Shown here one piece after another: positions 34,970 to 44,942 of a DNA stretch of 64,000 bases; positions within the stretch are counted from its first letter, which is position 1, and each line of letters begins with the position of its first letter. The stretch is from JAGXLC01 sp041686375. GTDB taxonomy: Bacteria > Bacteroidota > Bacteroidia > Bacteroidales > UBA12077. The position numbers and the translations under genes were made by a program. Under the pieces are notes generated by a model that was not told the DNA's origin, ran no database searches, and saw only the letters and a list, made by a program, of their open reading frames with translations. The stretch covers positions 1 to 64,000 of the forward strand of contig JAWLEB010000013.1 of NCBI GenBank assembly GCA_041686375.1, written 5' to 3'.

Positions 34970-37180
34970 ATGGAGCTATATCTGGATTACAATGCTACGA
35001 CCCCTATAGATTCAGAAGTTGCTGAAGCTATGAAGCCTTATCTCAATCAATATTTTGGCAATCCGTCCAGTATGCACCATTATGGAAGAGAAACAAAAAA
35101 GGCCATTGAATATAGTAGAGAACAAACGGCAAAATTAATTCATTGTCAGCCACATGAAATTATTTTCACAAGTGGGGGTACTGAATCCAATAATTACGCA
35201 ATCAAAGGAATTGCCCTTAAAAACAAGCACAAAGGCAATCATATCATTACTTCTCAAATAGAACATCCTGCAGTAACAGAAGTTTGTAAATACCTGGAAA
35301 CAATGGGTTTTGAAGTTACTTATCTTCCCGTAGATAAATATGGCATGATTCAGCTTACAGACTTAAAAAAGTCTATAAAACAAAAGACCATTTTAATTAG
35401 TATCATGCATGCTAACAATGAAATCGGGACAATCCAACCCATTGATGGCATTAGCCGGATAGCCATAGAAAACAACATATTATTTCATACAGATGCAGCA
35501 CAGAGTGCAGGAAAAATTCCTGTTAACGTTAAAGAAAACAATATTGATTTGCTCTCTCTTGCCGGCCATAAACTCTACGCACCCAAAGGGGTAGGTGCTT
35601 TATACCTCCGGGAAGGTATCAAGCTGGAGAAATTAATTCATGGCGCTGATCATGAAAGAGAGATGAGAGCCGGAACAGAAAATGTACTTGAAATTGTAGG
35701 TTTTGGTAAGGCATGTGAAATTGCTCACCGTGATATGGAAATGAACAGGGACAATATGCAAAAAACCAAAGACAATTTATATTTCAGGTTATCAGATAAA
35801 TTAAAAGAAATTAAACTAAACGGACATCCGGAAAAAAGACTTCCAAATACTTTATCATTAAGCTTCAAAAGGATAGAAGCGAATTATATTGTAAATGAAT
35901 TAAATAGAGTCGGAATAGCAGTATCAGCAGGAGCTGCCTGCCATACAGAAGACATACAGGTATCTCCGGTACTGGAAGCTATAAACCTTGAAAAAGAATA
36001 TGCCATAGGCACCATCAGATTTTCAACAGGAAAAAATACTTCGGTATACGAAATAGAGCAGGCTGGAAACATTATCGTTGAAACAATCCAAAAGCTACAA
36101 CCAGATTCAAATAAATTAGCTCAGTCAGGCATTAAGAAGCAATACAAATTAACAGAATTCACGCAGGGAATGGGTTGTGCATGTAAATTAAGACCACAAG
36201 AGCTGGAAAAAATTCTGGCAAAAATGTCTGTACCTGATGATCCAAACATTCTCATCGGCACACAAAACTCTGATGATGCTGCAGTCTACAAGATAAACAG
36301 TGACACTGCAATTGTCCAGACTCTTGATTTTATAACACCTATAGTAGATGATCCATATACTTTTGGTGCTATTGCTGCAGCAAATGCTTTAAGTGATATA
36401 TATGCCATGGGAGCCAAACCCATTTTTGCTTTGAATATTGTTGGGTTTCCATTTTCTAAATTGCCTGTATATATTCTCGAGGAGATTCTTCGCGGTGCGA
36501 CAAACATTGCCAAAGAGGCAAAAATAAACATAATAGGCGGCCATACTATTGATGATCTGGAACCTAAATTTGGACTTACCGTTACAGGAACAGTTCATCC
36601 TGACAAAATATTGAGTAATGGTAATGCTCAGCCAGGTGATGTTTTACTATTAACCAAACCTCTGGGCACAGGTATTCTGTCCACTGCCGTAAAAAGAGGT
36701 TTGGCAGGGAAAAAAACAATTGATGATTTACAGCAGGTTATGACCACCCTGAACAATACAGCAGCTAACGTGATGAATAATTTTCCGGTGCACTCATGTA
36801 CCGATGTAACTGGCTTTGGGCTTCTGGGACATCTGAAGGAAATTGTAAATGCATCGAACATCAGTGCTAAGATATATATGGATAAAGTACCTTTATTAAA
36901 TGAAACCATAAAATTTGCAGGAGCCCGTGTTATTCCGGGTGGTACACATAATAACCTAAAGTATCTGGAAAACTATTTAACCTGGGATAACGATATTCCT
37001 GAAATGAAAAAGCTTATTCTCTGTGATGCACAAACTTCAGGAGGTTTACTGATAGCATTACCTGAAAAATACAAAACAAAAATTTTAAATCAACTCGGGG
37101 AAAGAGGAATCAAACAAGCTTCGTGCATTGGTAAATTTACAGAAAAAAATAAACAAAACATTAAAATCATAAACTCATAA
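34970..37180 (+). CDS. selD: Fused cysteine desulfurase (NifS-like) and selenophosphate synthetase (SelD)
   Basis: A 736-residue fusion. Residues 1-375 form a NifS-type PLP enzyme with LDYNATTP at the N-terminus, the cofactor Lys201 in SLAGHKLYAPKG and the active Cys324 in VSAGAACHTED. After a short linker (about 376-392), residues 393-736 form SelD. Cys403, Cys405 and Lys406 in GMGCACKL match E. coli Cys17, Cys19 and Lys20, and DDAAVY, CDAQTSGG and GGHT motifs follow. The N-terminal half can liberate selenium from selenocysteine, or sulfur from cysteine, and pass it to SelD, which makes selenophosphate from selenide and ATP. A Cys rather than selenocysteine stands at the SelD active site, so no recoding is needed here. 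The SDR gene starts four bases after its stop. Confidence 0.95.
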   Translation: MELYLDYNATTPIDSEVAEAMKPYLNQYFGNPSSMHHYGRETKKAIEYSREQTAKLIHCQPHEIIFTSGGTESNNYAIKGIALKNKHKGNHIITSQIEHPAVTEVCKYLETMGFEVTYLPVDKYGMIQLTDLKKSIKQKTILISIMHANNEIGTIQPIDGISRIAIENNILFHTDAAQSAGKIPVNVKENNIDLLSLAGHKLYAPKGVGALYLREGIKLEKLIHGADHEREMRAGTENVLEIVGFGKACEIAHRDMEMNRDNMQKTKDNLYFRLSDKLKEIKLNGHPEKRLPNTLSLSFKRIEANYIVNELNRVGIAVSAGAACHTEDIQVSPVLEAINLEKEYAIGTIRFSTGKNTSVYEIEQAGNIIVETIQKLQPDSNKLAQSGIKKQYKLTEFTQGMGCACKLRPQELEKILAKMSVPDDPNILIGTQNSDDAAVYKINSDTAIVQTLDFITPIVDDPYTFGAIAAANALSDIYAMGAKPIFALNIVGFPFSKLPVYILEEILRGATNIAKEAKINIIGGHTIDDLEPKFGLTVTGTVHPDKILSNGNAQPGDVLLLTKPLGTGILSTAVKRGLAGKKTIDDLQQVMTTLNNTAANVMNNFPVHSCTDVTGFGLLGHLKEIVNASNISAKIYMDKVPLLNETIKFAGARVIPGGTHNNLKYLENYLTWDNDIPEMKKLILCDAQTSGGLLIALPEKYKTKILNQLGERGIKQASCIGKFTEKNKQNIKIINS

Positions 37181-37184
37181 TCCT

Positions 37185-37940
37185 ATGGAAAACAGATGGA
37201 CTCTCAATAGCCAATATGCTCTTATAACCGGCGGAAGTAAAGGTATAGGGAAATCTGCAGCGATAGAATTTTTAAACCATGGAGCTCAAGTTTGTATTGT
37301 TTCAAGAAATGAAGAAGATATTCAGGAGCTTACAAGCAAGCATTCAAATCTAACAGGCATAAAAGCCGACCTCAGCAACCATGAAGATCTTTCAAAAGTC
37401 ATTAATTACATAAAGGATAATTTTCCGCATCTTGATATTTTAGTAAATAATGTCGGACATAACATCAGAAAAAAAACCACAGAATACACGACAGAGGAGT
37501 ATGAGCTCATAATGAACACAAATTTAAAATCTGCATTTGAGCTAAGCAGGATGGCATATCCAATGCTTAAAAAATCAGGCCAGGCAAGTATTGTAAATGT
37601 TTCCTCAGTAGCAGGGCAGAAACATATCCGAACCGGCTCTATTTATGGAATGACGAAAGCAGCGATGATTCAGCTAACAAAAAATCTTGCCGGTGAATGG
37701 GCAAAAGATAATATTCGCGTCAATGCTGTCGCACCCTGGTATATAAAAACACCACTTGCAGAAACTGTCCTGAAAAACAAGCCATACCTCAATGAAGTCC
37801 TTGAAAGAACACCTATGAAGAAAATAGGTGAACCAGAGGACGTTGCCGCAGCTATAGCATTTCTATGCATGCCAGTTGCCAAATATATCACAGGTCAATG
37901 TATCAGTGTTGATGGTGGATTTACAATTTATGGCTTCTAA
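37185..37940 (+). CDS. Short-chain dehydrogenase/reductase, tropinone-reductase-like
   Basis: A 251-residue classical SDR. The NAD(P)-binding motif is TGGSKGIG (15-22) and NNVG follows at 88-91. The catalytic residues are Asn113, Ser141 in NVSSVAG, Tyr154 and Lys158 in YGMTK. The N-terminus WTLNSQYALITGG resembles tropinone-reductase-like SDRs. It begins four bases after the selD fusion, so the two are almost certainly co-transcribed, but no known step of selenium metabolism uses an SDR. Its substrate is unknown. It converges on pyk with no visible terminator in the 31-base gap. Confidence 0.9.
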   Translation: MENRWTLNSQYALITGGSKGIGKSAAIEFLNHGAQVCIVSRNEEDIQELTSKHSNLTGIKADLSNHEDLSKVINYIKDNFPHLDILVNNVGHNIRKKTTEYTTEEYELIMNTNLKSAFELSRMAYPMLKKSGQASIVNVSSVAGQKHIRTGSIYGMTKAAMIQLTKNLAGEWAKDNIRVNAVAPWYIKTPLAETVLKNKPYLNEVLERTPMKKIGEPEDVAAAIAFLCMPVAKYITGQCISVDGGFTIYGF

Positions 37941-37971
37941 TCAAATACAATCATAATCTGAGATCAAAAAA

Positions 37972-39393
37972 TTAGTATTTTGCCAGATGGCCAACCAAAT
38001 TTTTGATTGTTCCAATTTCAATATAGGAAGCACCGTAGCTTCGACCAAAATTACCAGCCAACACAACCAATAAGTCATCATTGTTAAAATGATAAGCATC
38101 CTGCAGATGGTCTATAGCATCCAAAAGAAACTCATGGGATGTTTCACGGGGTTTCATGTAATCTGTAATAACACCATAGCTAAGTTGTAATTCCCTCATA
38201 GTTCTTTTGGAATAACATTGGGCAAAAATTGGTTTTGTTCCGCGATATGCAGAAATACTACGTATTGTTCTCCCGGAAGTAGAATCAGCGATAATAGCTT
38301 CAGCCTCAAGATTAATTGAGGCTTGTACTGCAGATTTACAAAGAAAATCTGATATTTTGTTATTAATAACCTTAATGGGGATATCATTGAATGGATCTTT
38401 AGAATTTTCTACTTCCTTAGCAACGGTTGCCATGGTCTTCAAAGCTTCCACCGGATATTTCCCATTTGCTGTCTCTCCACTAAGCATCAGAGCATCAGCC
38501 TGACTATATATAGCACTCGCAACATCATTCACTTCGGCCCGGGTAGGTCTCGGGCTCTTAATCATTGAATGTAACATTTGCGTAGCAATAATAACAGGCT
38601 TTCTTTTTTCAATGCACTTATTGATCAGCATCTTTTGAATTCCCGGAATTTTTTCATAAGGTATCTCAATAGCCAAATCTCCTCTGGCAACCATTATTCC
38701 GTAAGCCAGCTCCAGAATTTGATCAATATTATCAACACCTTGCTGATTTTCAATCTTGGCAATAATTTTAATATCACTGTTTTCTTTATCCAGAATTTTC
38801 TGTACGGCCAAAACATCTTCTTTTGACCTTACAAATGAATGTGCTATAAAATCAATGTCATGTTTTGCAGCAAGATGAATAAATTTTTTGTCTTTTTCAC
38901 TTACCGATGGCAAATTAACATCCACATTGGGCGTATTAACACTTTTCCGTGGTTTTACAATCCCTGAATTCAATACCCTGCAACGTAAGACTTTACCTTT
39001 TTTTTCAACAACCCGAAGCTCAATTTCCCCGTCATCAATCAAAAAATTATTTCCTTCCTTCAAATCATCCGCAAAACCGGGGTAACTAACATAAATATTC
39101 TTTCCTTCCGAGTGTTTGTCTGGATTTCCTTCAACATCTATTTCTTCCCCCTCATATAATTCAATAACATTAGGTGAATCCACAGTTCTAACCTCGGGTC
39201 CTTTTGTATCGATAAGTAAGGCTATTCGTTCAGAGACGTTCTGAACATTTTTTATAACTTTTAAAGTATCTTCCGGTTGCTGATGGGCTGTATTCAGACG
39301 TACAACATTCATCCCTTGTTCGTAAAGCTGCTGGATAAAATTAATATCGCATTGTCTGTCAGAAATGGTTGCTACAATTTTTGTTTTTTGCAT
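37972..39393 (-). CDS. pyk: Pyruvate kinase
   Basis: A 473-residue enzyme that converts phosphoenolpyruvate and ADP to pyruvate and ATP. It has the NVVRLNTAHQQ segment, the IDTKGPEVRT motif, the KIENQQGVDNID substrate region and the ARGDLAIEIPYEKIP block. The C-terminal domain has the SGRTIRSISAYRGTKPIFAQ segment of the allosteric region. The family start is modestly divergent (NTAH in place of NFSH). aroQ lies upstream on the same strand, 11 bases away, so the two are probably co-transcribed. Confidence 0.95.
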   Translation of the reverse strand: MQKTKIVATISDRQCDINFIQQLYEQGMNVVRLNTAHQQPEDTLKVIKNVQNVSERIALLIDTKGPEVRTVDSPNVIELYEGEEIDVEGNPDKHSEGKNIYVSYPGFADDLKEGNNFLIDDGEIELRVVEKKGKVLRCRVLNSGIVKPRKSVNTPNVDVNLPSVSEKDKKFIHLAAKHDIDFIAHSFVRSKEDVLAVQKILDKENSDIKIIAKIENQQGVDNIDQILELAYGIMVARGDLAIEIPYEKIPGIQKMLINKCIEKRKPVIIATQMLHSMIKSPRPTRAEVNDVASAIYSQADALMLSGETANGKYPVEALKTMATVAKEVENSKDPFNDIPIKVINNKISDFLCKSAVQASINLEAEAIIADSTSGRTIRSISAYRGTKPIFAQCYSKRTMRELQLSYGVITDYMKPRETSHEFLLDAIDHLQDAYHFNNDDLLVVLAGNFGRSYGASYIEIGTIKNLVGHLAKY

Positions 39394-39404
39394 TAAACTG
39401 GAAT

Positions 39405-39845
39405 TTAGTATTTATTTTTTTGTGAACGTATAAAGCGTAAGGCTTCTATTGCCAGTCTGTATCCATCAAGACCAAAACCTATAACTGAACCATTACATTT
39501 TGGCGCCAGAAGTGATTTATGCCGAAACTCCTCTCTATCGTATATATTTGAAATATGAACTTCCACTACGGGTACTTTAATGGCAGTTATTGCATCACGA
39601 ATTGCAACTGAAGTATGGGTATAAGCTCCAGCATTAATCACAATCCCTTCAGTTTCCTTCCCCGCCTGCTGTATTTTATTAACAATTTCTCCTTCTACAT
39701 TTGACTGATAATATAAAAATTCAAAATCAGTAAAAAGCTCTTTCAGCAATTTAATATAATCTTCAAATTTGATATTACCATAAATATCTTTCTCTCTTTG
39801 ACCTATTAAATTCAGGTTTGGCCCGTTTAAGATTTGAATCGTCAT
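39405..39845 (-). CDS. aroQ: Type II 3-dehydroquinate dehydratase
   Basis: A 146-residue enzyme of the shikimate pathway that dehydrates 3-dehydroquinate to 3-dehydroshikimate. The family signature NGPNLNLIGQRE is at the N-terminus, with the catalytic Tyr in DIYG, then NAGAYTHTSVAIRDA and the EVHISNIYDREEFRHKS loop. These residues are all conserved. Length matches the usual dodecameric type II enzyme. It is upstream of pyk on the same strand, 11 bases apart. Confidence 0.95.
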   Translation of the reverse strand: MTIQILNGPNLNLIGQREKDIYGNIKFEDYIKLLKELFTDFEFLYYQSNVEGEIVNKIQQAGKETEGIVINAGAYTHTSVAIRDAITAIKVPVVEVHISNIYDREEFRHKSLLAPKCNGSVIGFGLDGYRLAIEALRFIRSQKNKY

Positions 39846-40032
39846 ATATTTATTTTTTTTGTAGCTTCGCTGATTGGTTCATACTTTTTTAAGAAAAATC
39901 TAATGGATCTTTATATAGCTTATAATAAATTAAGAATATGAGCAAAAATAATAATTTACTACATTAATTTTGACTATTTATTCGTTTTTAAAAAAAAGAT
40001 AATTTTTCATCAAAACAATAAAATTACGAACA

Positions 40033-40932
40033 ATGGGTACGTGGGAAATAACAATACAAGATTTTATCAATTTTCTCCGGCTCGAAAGATCGCTATCTAA
40101 AAACTCAATAGATGCATATCTAAATGATGTAAAAAAATTTCATCAGTATATAGAGGCTAAAAGATTATCTTTACGCCCCAACCAAATAAAACATGAACAT
40201 ATAAGAGATTTTATCCATTGGATTAATGAATTGGGCATGAGCGAATCCACACAATCGAGAATTATTTCCGGCATCAAATCCTTTTTTAAATATCTGTTAA
40301 TGGAAAATTATATTGAATCCGATCCATCTGAGTTATTAGAAGCACCCCGAAAAGGATTAAAACTTCCCGAAGTACTCTCTGTTGAAGAAATAGACAAACT
40401 TATAGAGGCCATTGACTTGAGCCAGCCGGAAGGTCAGAGAAACAAGGCAATAGTTGAAACTCTTTATAGTTGTGGATTACGAGTGAGTGAGTTAACAAAT
40501 CTGAAGTTATCTAACCTCTACTTTTCAAAAGGCTTCATAACTGTAACAGGCAAGGGTAACAAACAGCGCCAGATTCCCATTAGTAATAAAGCAATGAAAG
40601 AGATAAAAAGTTATCTCCCCTATCGAAATCAACTAAACATTAAAAAAGACTCTGAAGATATACTTTTTCTCAACCGAAGAGGAAACCAGCTCACCAGGGT
40701 AATGATTTACAACATTATAAACCGTCTGGCCATAAAAGCGAATATAAAGAAAAAAATAAGTCCGCATACCTTAAGACACTCCTTTGCAACCCATCTAATA
40801 GATGGAGGAGCAGATTTACGTGCAATACAAGAAATGTTGGGACATGAATCAATTATTACTACGGAAATCTATACACATCTTGATCAAAATTATTTAAGAA
40901 GTACCATAATCGAACACCACCCAAGAGCTTAA
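40033..40932 (+). CDS. xerD: XerD-type tyrosine recombinase
   Basis: A 299-residue site-specific recombinase of the XerC/XerD family that resolves chromosome dimers at dif with FtsK. The core-binding SAM-like domain occupies residues 1-95. The catalytic residues are Arg150 in SCGLRVSEL, Lys174 in TGKGNKQR, His245 and Arg248 in PHTLRHSFATH, His271 in LGHESI, and Tyr280 in EIYTHLD. No integrase-like neighbours or att-like repeats are visible, so it is the chromosomal recombinase and not a phage integrase. Confidence 0.92.
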   Translation: MGTWEITIQDFINFLRLERSLSKNSIDAYLNDVKKFHQYIEAKRLSLRPNQIKHEHIRDFIHWINELGMSESTQSRIISGIKSFFKYLLMENYIESDPSELLEAPRKGLKLPEVLSVEEIDKLIEAIDLSQPEGQRNKAIVETLYSCGLRVSELTNLKLSNLYFSKGFITVTGKGNKQRQIPISNKAMKEIKSYLPYRNQLNIKKDSEDILFLNRRGNQLTRVMIYNIINRLAIKANIKKKISPHTLRHSFATHLIDGGADLRAIQEMLGHESIITTEIYTHLDQNYLRSTIIEHHPRA

Positions 40933-41141
40933 TTCTTTTTATGTGTTAACAAAATAAGCAAAAACACCTTGAGATTTTTTTCGGGTTGCTCCCCAAAAAA
41001 ATCCATTGAAATTAAACCTATGCATTGCATTATATATCATAACAAAAAGCCCTAAAGTTAGATGGGTATATTATTATTTTATTACGGGTTAATCTTCCGT
41101 CTTAGACAGAGATAGGCAAATAATTAAAAAACAATAATAAA

Positions 41142-43520
41142 ATGAAAAAATCAATCTTTTTAGTATCCCTGATGGTATTCCTGTTTTGGTCTTCATTACC
41201 CGCCCAAAAAACAAAGGAACAAACCGAATTAACTATTGAAAAAATCATGCAGGACCCTGTTGATTGGGTTGGCAGTCTGCCAAAAAATATTCACTGGGCA
41301 TCTGACAGCAGAACAATCTATTATAACTGGAACCCGGATGGTAAACCTGCCGAGGAATTATATAAAATAAACCTTGACGATTTGCTTAAACCTGAAAAAG
41401 TCAGTATTGAAGAAAAACAACATATTCCTCCTGCTTCAGCCAGCATGAATTCAAGTAAAGATAAAAAGATATATAGTAAAAATGGAAATCTTTACATATA
41501 TAATATTAGTAAAGATTCTAAAAAGCTTCTATTCAGCGCATCACAAAATATTCAATCGCCATCCTTTACACATAATGATGAAGGCGTGACTTTTGTAATG
41601 GATGGAAATTTATATAAATGGGATTTACAAAAACAGAGCTTAAAACAACTGGTAAGTTTTGTATCGGAACAACCCCCGAAGAGCAAAAAAGAGCAATCTG
41701 CCAAAGACGAATGGTTACAAAGCCAACAGACAGAATTATTTGAAGTACTGCGACGAAAACAAGATCAAAAATCCTACAGAGACAGCATTAAAAAGACCAA
41801 AGAAAAACAACCCAAAACTATCTATACAGGCGGGGCTTTTGCCACTAACATAAAATTAAGTCCCTGCGAACGTTATATAACTTATACACTTTACGAAAGA
41901 AGTAAAAGCAAAAATACCAAAGTTCCTCATTATGTGAATAACACAGGATATTTAGAAATTGAGAATGCTCGGTCGAAAGTCGGAGGCAATCAAGGAAGTT
42001 ATCAAATGCATATATATGATACAGAGAATGATACTACATATCCTGTATCAACAGATGAAATTCCGGGAATTACGGAAAGAGGGGAATATTTAAAAGAATA
42101 TGAAGAAACTGATAATGATAATGATTCTCCTCGCGAAGTGCGTACATTCGGGCCTCATTGGTCGGAAGACGGAAAGAATGCATTTATCACGCTACGCTCT
42201 GAAGATAATAAAGACCGCTGGATAATGCTTCTGGATGTGGCTACAGGCGAACCGGAATTGTTAAACAGACAAAGAGACGAAGCCTGGGTTGCCGGTCCGG
42301 GAATTGGCAGAGGAGGATGGGGAGAAGAAACAGGGTGGCTGCCTGATAATAAACACATATGGTATCAGTCAGAAGCTTCAGGGTACTCACATCTATATAT
42401 CCTTGATGTTGAAACTAAAGAAGAAAAAGCATTGACAGAAGGAAATTTTGAAGTATATAATCCGGAAATTTCTGATGACGATCAACACTGGTATTTTACA
42501 ACCAATGAAGTGCACCCTGGAGAACGACATTTTTACAGAATGCCCCTGATGGGAGGAGAAACAGAACGCCTAACCTCCATGGAAGGAAGAAATGAGGTAA
42601 CACTTTCTCCTGATGAAGAGTATATGGCTATACGTCACTCCTACTCAAATCAACCATGGGAAATATATCTCAAAAAAACATCACCAGATGCTGAAGCAAA
42701 GAAATTAACTCATTCATTAACAGACGATTTTCAAGCTTACCAATGGAAAGAACCGGAGGTTATTACTTTTAAAGCCTCTGATGACGAACAAGTACATGCT
42801 CGTCTTTATAAACCAGAATCTATTGAAAATACAAATAATGCTGCGGTAATTTTTGTTCACGGAGCAGGCTATTTACAAAACGCACACAAATGGTGGAGTA
42901 ATTATTTCAGGGAATATATGTTCCATAATTTATTGGTTGATAGGGGTTACACAGTTTTAGATATAGATTATCGTGGAAGCGCCGGATACGGAAGAAAATG
43001 GAGAACAGCTATATACAGGCATATGGGAGGTAAAGATCTCTCTGACCACATTGATGGCGCAAATTACCTGGTTGAAAATCATAACATTAATCCTGATAAA
43101 ATAGGTATATATGGCGGCTCATACGGAGGGTTTATAACTTTAATGGGACTTTTCAAACACCCCGGTGTTTTTGGAGCTGGAGCAGCGTTAAGAGCTGTAA
43201 CGGACTGGGCTCATTACAATCATTCGTATACATCTAACATTTTGAATGAGCCAACAAAGGACAGTATAGCCTACCGAAGAAGTTCACCAATATACTATGC
43301 TGAAGGACTTAGCGATCCTTTATTACTATGTCATGGCATGGTTGATGATAATGTTCAGTTTCAGGATATCGTAAGACTGACTCAACGCTTTATTGAACTT
43401 GGAAAAGAAGACTGGGAACTATCAGTTTATCCGGTAGAAAGACATAGTTTTCAAGAACCCGAAAGCTGGACTGATGAGTATAAAAGAATTTATAAACTGT
43501 TTGAAGAAAATTTGAGATAA
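41142..43520 (+). CDS. S9-family dipeptidyl-peptidase-like serine peptidase, exported
   Basis: A 792-residue exported peptidase with a signal peptide (MKKSIFLVSLMVFLFWSSLPA-QKTK). A beta-propeller with WD40-like PDNKHIWYQSEASGYSHLYI and SPDEEYMAIRHS phrases is followed by an alpha/beta-hydrolase domain. The triad is Ser660 in GIYGGSYGGF, Asp735 in CHGMVDDNV and His768 in VERHSFQEPE. It resembles prolyl tripeptidyl or dipeptidyl peptidases, which trim N-terminal di- or tripeptides; the exact specificity is unresolved. It is not close in sequence to the 934-residue S9 peptidase at 13.8 kb. A strong hairpin at 43572-43607 ends it. Confidence 0.93.
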   Translation: MKKSIFLVSLMVFLFWSSLPAQKTKEQTELTIEKIMQDPVDWVGSLPKNIHWASDSRTIYYNWNPDGKPAEELYKINLDDLLKPEKVSIEEKQHIPPASASMNSSKDKKIYSKNGNLYIYNISKDSKKLLFSASQNIQSPSFTHNDEGVTFVMDGNLYKWDLQKQSLKQLVSFVSEQPPKSKKEQSAKDEWLQSQQTELFEVLRRKQDQKSYRDSIKKTKEKQPKTIYTGGAFATNIKLSPCERYITYTLYERSKSKNTKVPHYVNNTGYLEIENARSKVGGNQGSYQMHIYDTENDTTYPVSTDEIPGITERGEYLKEYEETDNDNDSPREVRTFGPHWSEDGKNAFITLRSEDNKDRWIMLLDVATGEPELLNRQRDEAWVAGPGIGRGGWGEETGWLPDNKHIWYQSEASGYSHLYILDVETKEEKALTEGNFEVYNPEISDDDQHWYFTTNEVHPGERHFYRMPLMGGETERLTSMEGRNEVTLSPDEEYMAIRHSYSNQPWEIYLKKTSPDAEAKKLTHSLTDDFQAYQWKEPEVITFKASDDEQVHARLYKPESIENTNNAAVIFVHGAGYLQNAHKWWSNYFREYMFHNLLVDRGYTVLDIDYRGSAGYGRKWRTAIYRHMGGKDLSDHIDGANYLVENHNINPDKIGIYGGSYGGFITLMGLFKHPGVFGAGAALRAVTDWAHYNHSYTSNILNEPTKDSIAYRRSSPIYYAEGLSDPLLLCHGMVDDNVQFQDIVRLTQRFIELGKEDWELSVYPVERHSFQEPESWTDEYKRIYKLFEENLR

Positions 43521-43571
43521 CATTTCTGAAAAACAGGTGCAGAAAAAGAATAAATGATTATCAAATAAATA

Positions 43572-43610
43572 AAAAGCTGTGTAACAAGTTTTTGTTACAC
43601 AGCTTTTTTT
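43572..43610. terminator. Strong bidirectional terminator
   Basis: AAAAGCTGTGTAACAA pairs perfectly with TTGTTACACAGCTTTT over a four-base loop, with A and T runs on both sides. It serves the S9 peptidase on the plus strand and the C1B peptidase on the minus strand. Confidence 0.92.
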
Positions 43611-43620
43611 ATCATTATTA

Positions 43621-44820
43621 TTACAGATCTAATTTATCTGCAATATCATCAGGCAAGGCATCTTTATGAAGCATAATATCCATTGTTTTATACCGTACAA
43701 ATGCCTCGGAAGCATATAAATATCCATCGTAAATATGGTCTTCATCAGACCATGAATTTTTTACTTTATAATATTTAGTTCCATTCTGGTCTTCAGCAAT
43801 ACCGGTAATATGCATACCATGATCATCAGTGGTCTGCCAGTTATCAAAAGCCTTTTGTCTCATTTTCTGAGTTATCTCTTTCTCCGGAACGGGTTCTTCA
43901 AAACTATACATCATCTCCTCTTTTTCCTCCTCAGAGAGATCTTCCCATCTTGATCTTTCAGTACCATCCATTTCTTCTAAATCTTTAGATGGAACTATGG
44001 CTACTCCATTCTTCCAGGAGAATCCTTTTTCACTGACATCCGCAGCCCATGCCACAGTATATCCTGTTTCTATTGCATGATCGATAACCTCAACAAGTTC
44101 ATCTACAGGGAGGTTGTATACTTCACCGTAAGCCCAATTATCAGGCACTTCCAGAATAAATTCAGAATAAAATGGATGATGGGTATAAGAGCTAAGTTCA
44201 ATATAATCGTCAGGATCAATTCCAGTATAATCAAATGCGAAAGTAGTTGGGGTATATTCTTCTCCCTCATATGTGAATTCTTCAGGATTTTCCCCCAGGT
44301 AGGTATCTAATAATCTGTCAAATCCATCATGCCATACAGGAGTTAGCTTCTTGTTTCTATTTTTCATCACCTGATCAACATATCCTTTGAGAACTGCATC
44401 AAACTCACCATGTACATGTTTCTCTTCTCCATACTCTAATCCATCATACACGCTCTCGGGTACAATTCCATACTTCTTAATCATGTTTGTAACATCATGG
44501 AAAGCTCCCCCACCTGCAAAGTTGAGGTGTCCATGAAAACGAACATATTTTCTCGCTTTTTCAGAATATGCATGTCGCACTATCCACATTTCTGATAGAT
44601 CAACCGGTTCTTTGCCCATCCTAATCATCTCTGATTCGAGCAGAGAAATGGCAGAAAAACTCCAACAAGTACCTGAACGATGTTGGTTCTTTACCGAAGT
44701 AGCAGGCAACTCATTTACTACAGTAAACTCATAACCATTATCATCCTCCTGAGCAAATGAAGGCCCAGTAATAAAAATTGCTACTAGAAGAAGTAAAGCA
44801 AAAAGGTTTAGTTTTTTCAT
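43621..44820 (-). CDS. C1B (bleomycin hydrolase-like) cysteine peptidase, exported
   Basis: A 399-residue papain-clan peptidase with a signal peptide (cleaved near PSFA-QEDDN). The catalytic residues are Gln46 and Cys52 in VKNQHRSGTCWSFS, His334 in DDHGMHITG, and Asn355 in KVKNSWSDE. Bleomycin hydrolase-type enzymes are usually cytosolic aminopeptidases; an exported form is common in Bacteroidota. The segment around residues 265-300 is rich in Glu. It is convergent with the S9 peptidase gene. Confidence 0.92.
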   Translation of the reverse strand: MKKLNLFALLLLVAIFITGPSFAQEDDNGYEFTVVNELPATSVKNQHRSGTCWSFSAISLLESEMIRMGKEPVDLSEMWIVRHAYSEKARKYVRFHGHLNFAGGGAFHDVTNMIKKYGIVPESVYDGLEYGEEKHVHGEFDAVLKGYVDQVMKNRNKKLTPVWHDGFDRLLDTYLGENPEEFTYEGEEYTPTTFAFDYTGIDPDDYIELSSYTHHPFYSEFILEVPDNWAYGEVYNLPVDELVEVIDHAIETGYTVAWAADVSEKGFSWKNGVAIVPSKDLEEMDGTERSRWEDLSEEEKEEMMYSFEEPVPEKEITQKMRQKAFDNWQTTDDHGMHITGIAEDQNGTKYYKVKNSWSDEDHIYDGYLYASEAFVRYKTMDIMLHKDALPDDIADKLDL

Positions 44821-44942
44821 AATATAATTATTTTAGGTTTTATACTACAAATATTCTAAAAAAAATATTAATTATCACAAAACTATAGTTGGACATCAAC
44901 GAAAAAATAAATAGTTTTGAATATTCAAAGAAATATATAAAC

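Noticed and set aside
36169..36186. Possible selenocysteine codon in the SelD active site
   Set aside because: The reading frame has Cys codons at residues 403 and 405 and no in-frame TGA, so no recoding is needed.
40033..40932. Tyrosine recombinase as a sign of a phage or integrative element
   Set aside because: It is a full-length XerD-type protein with no flanking att-like repeats, phage genes or tRNA target nearby.
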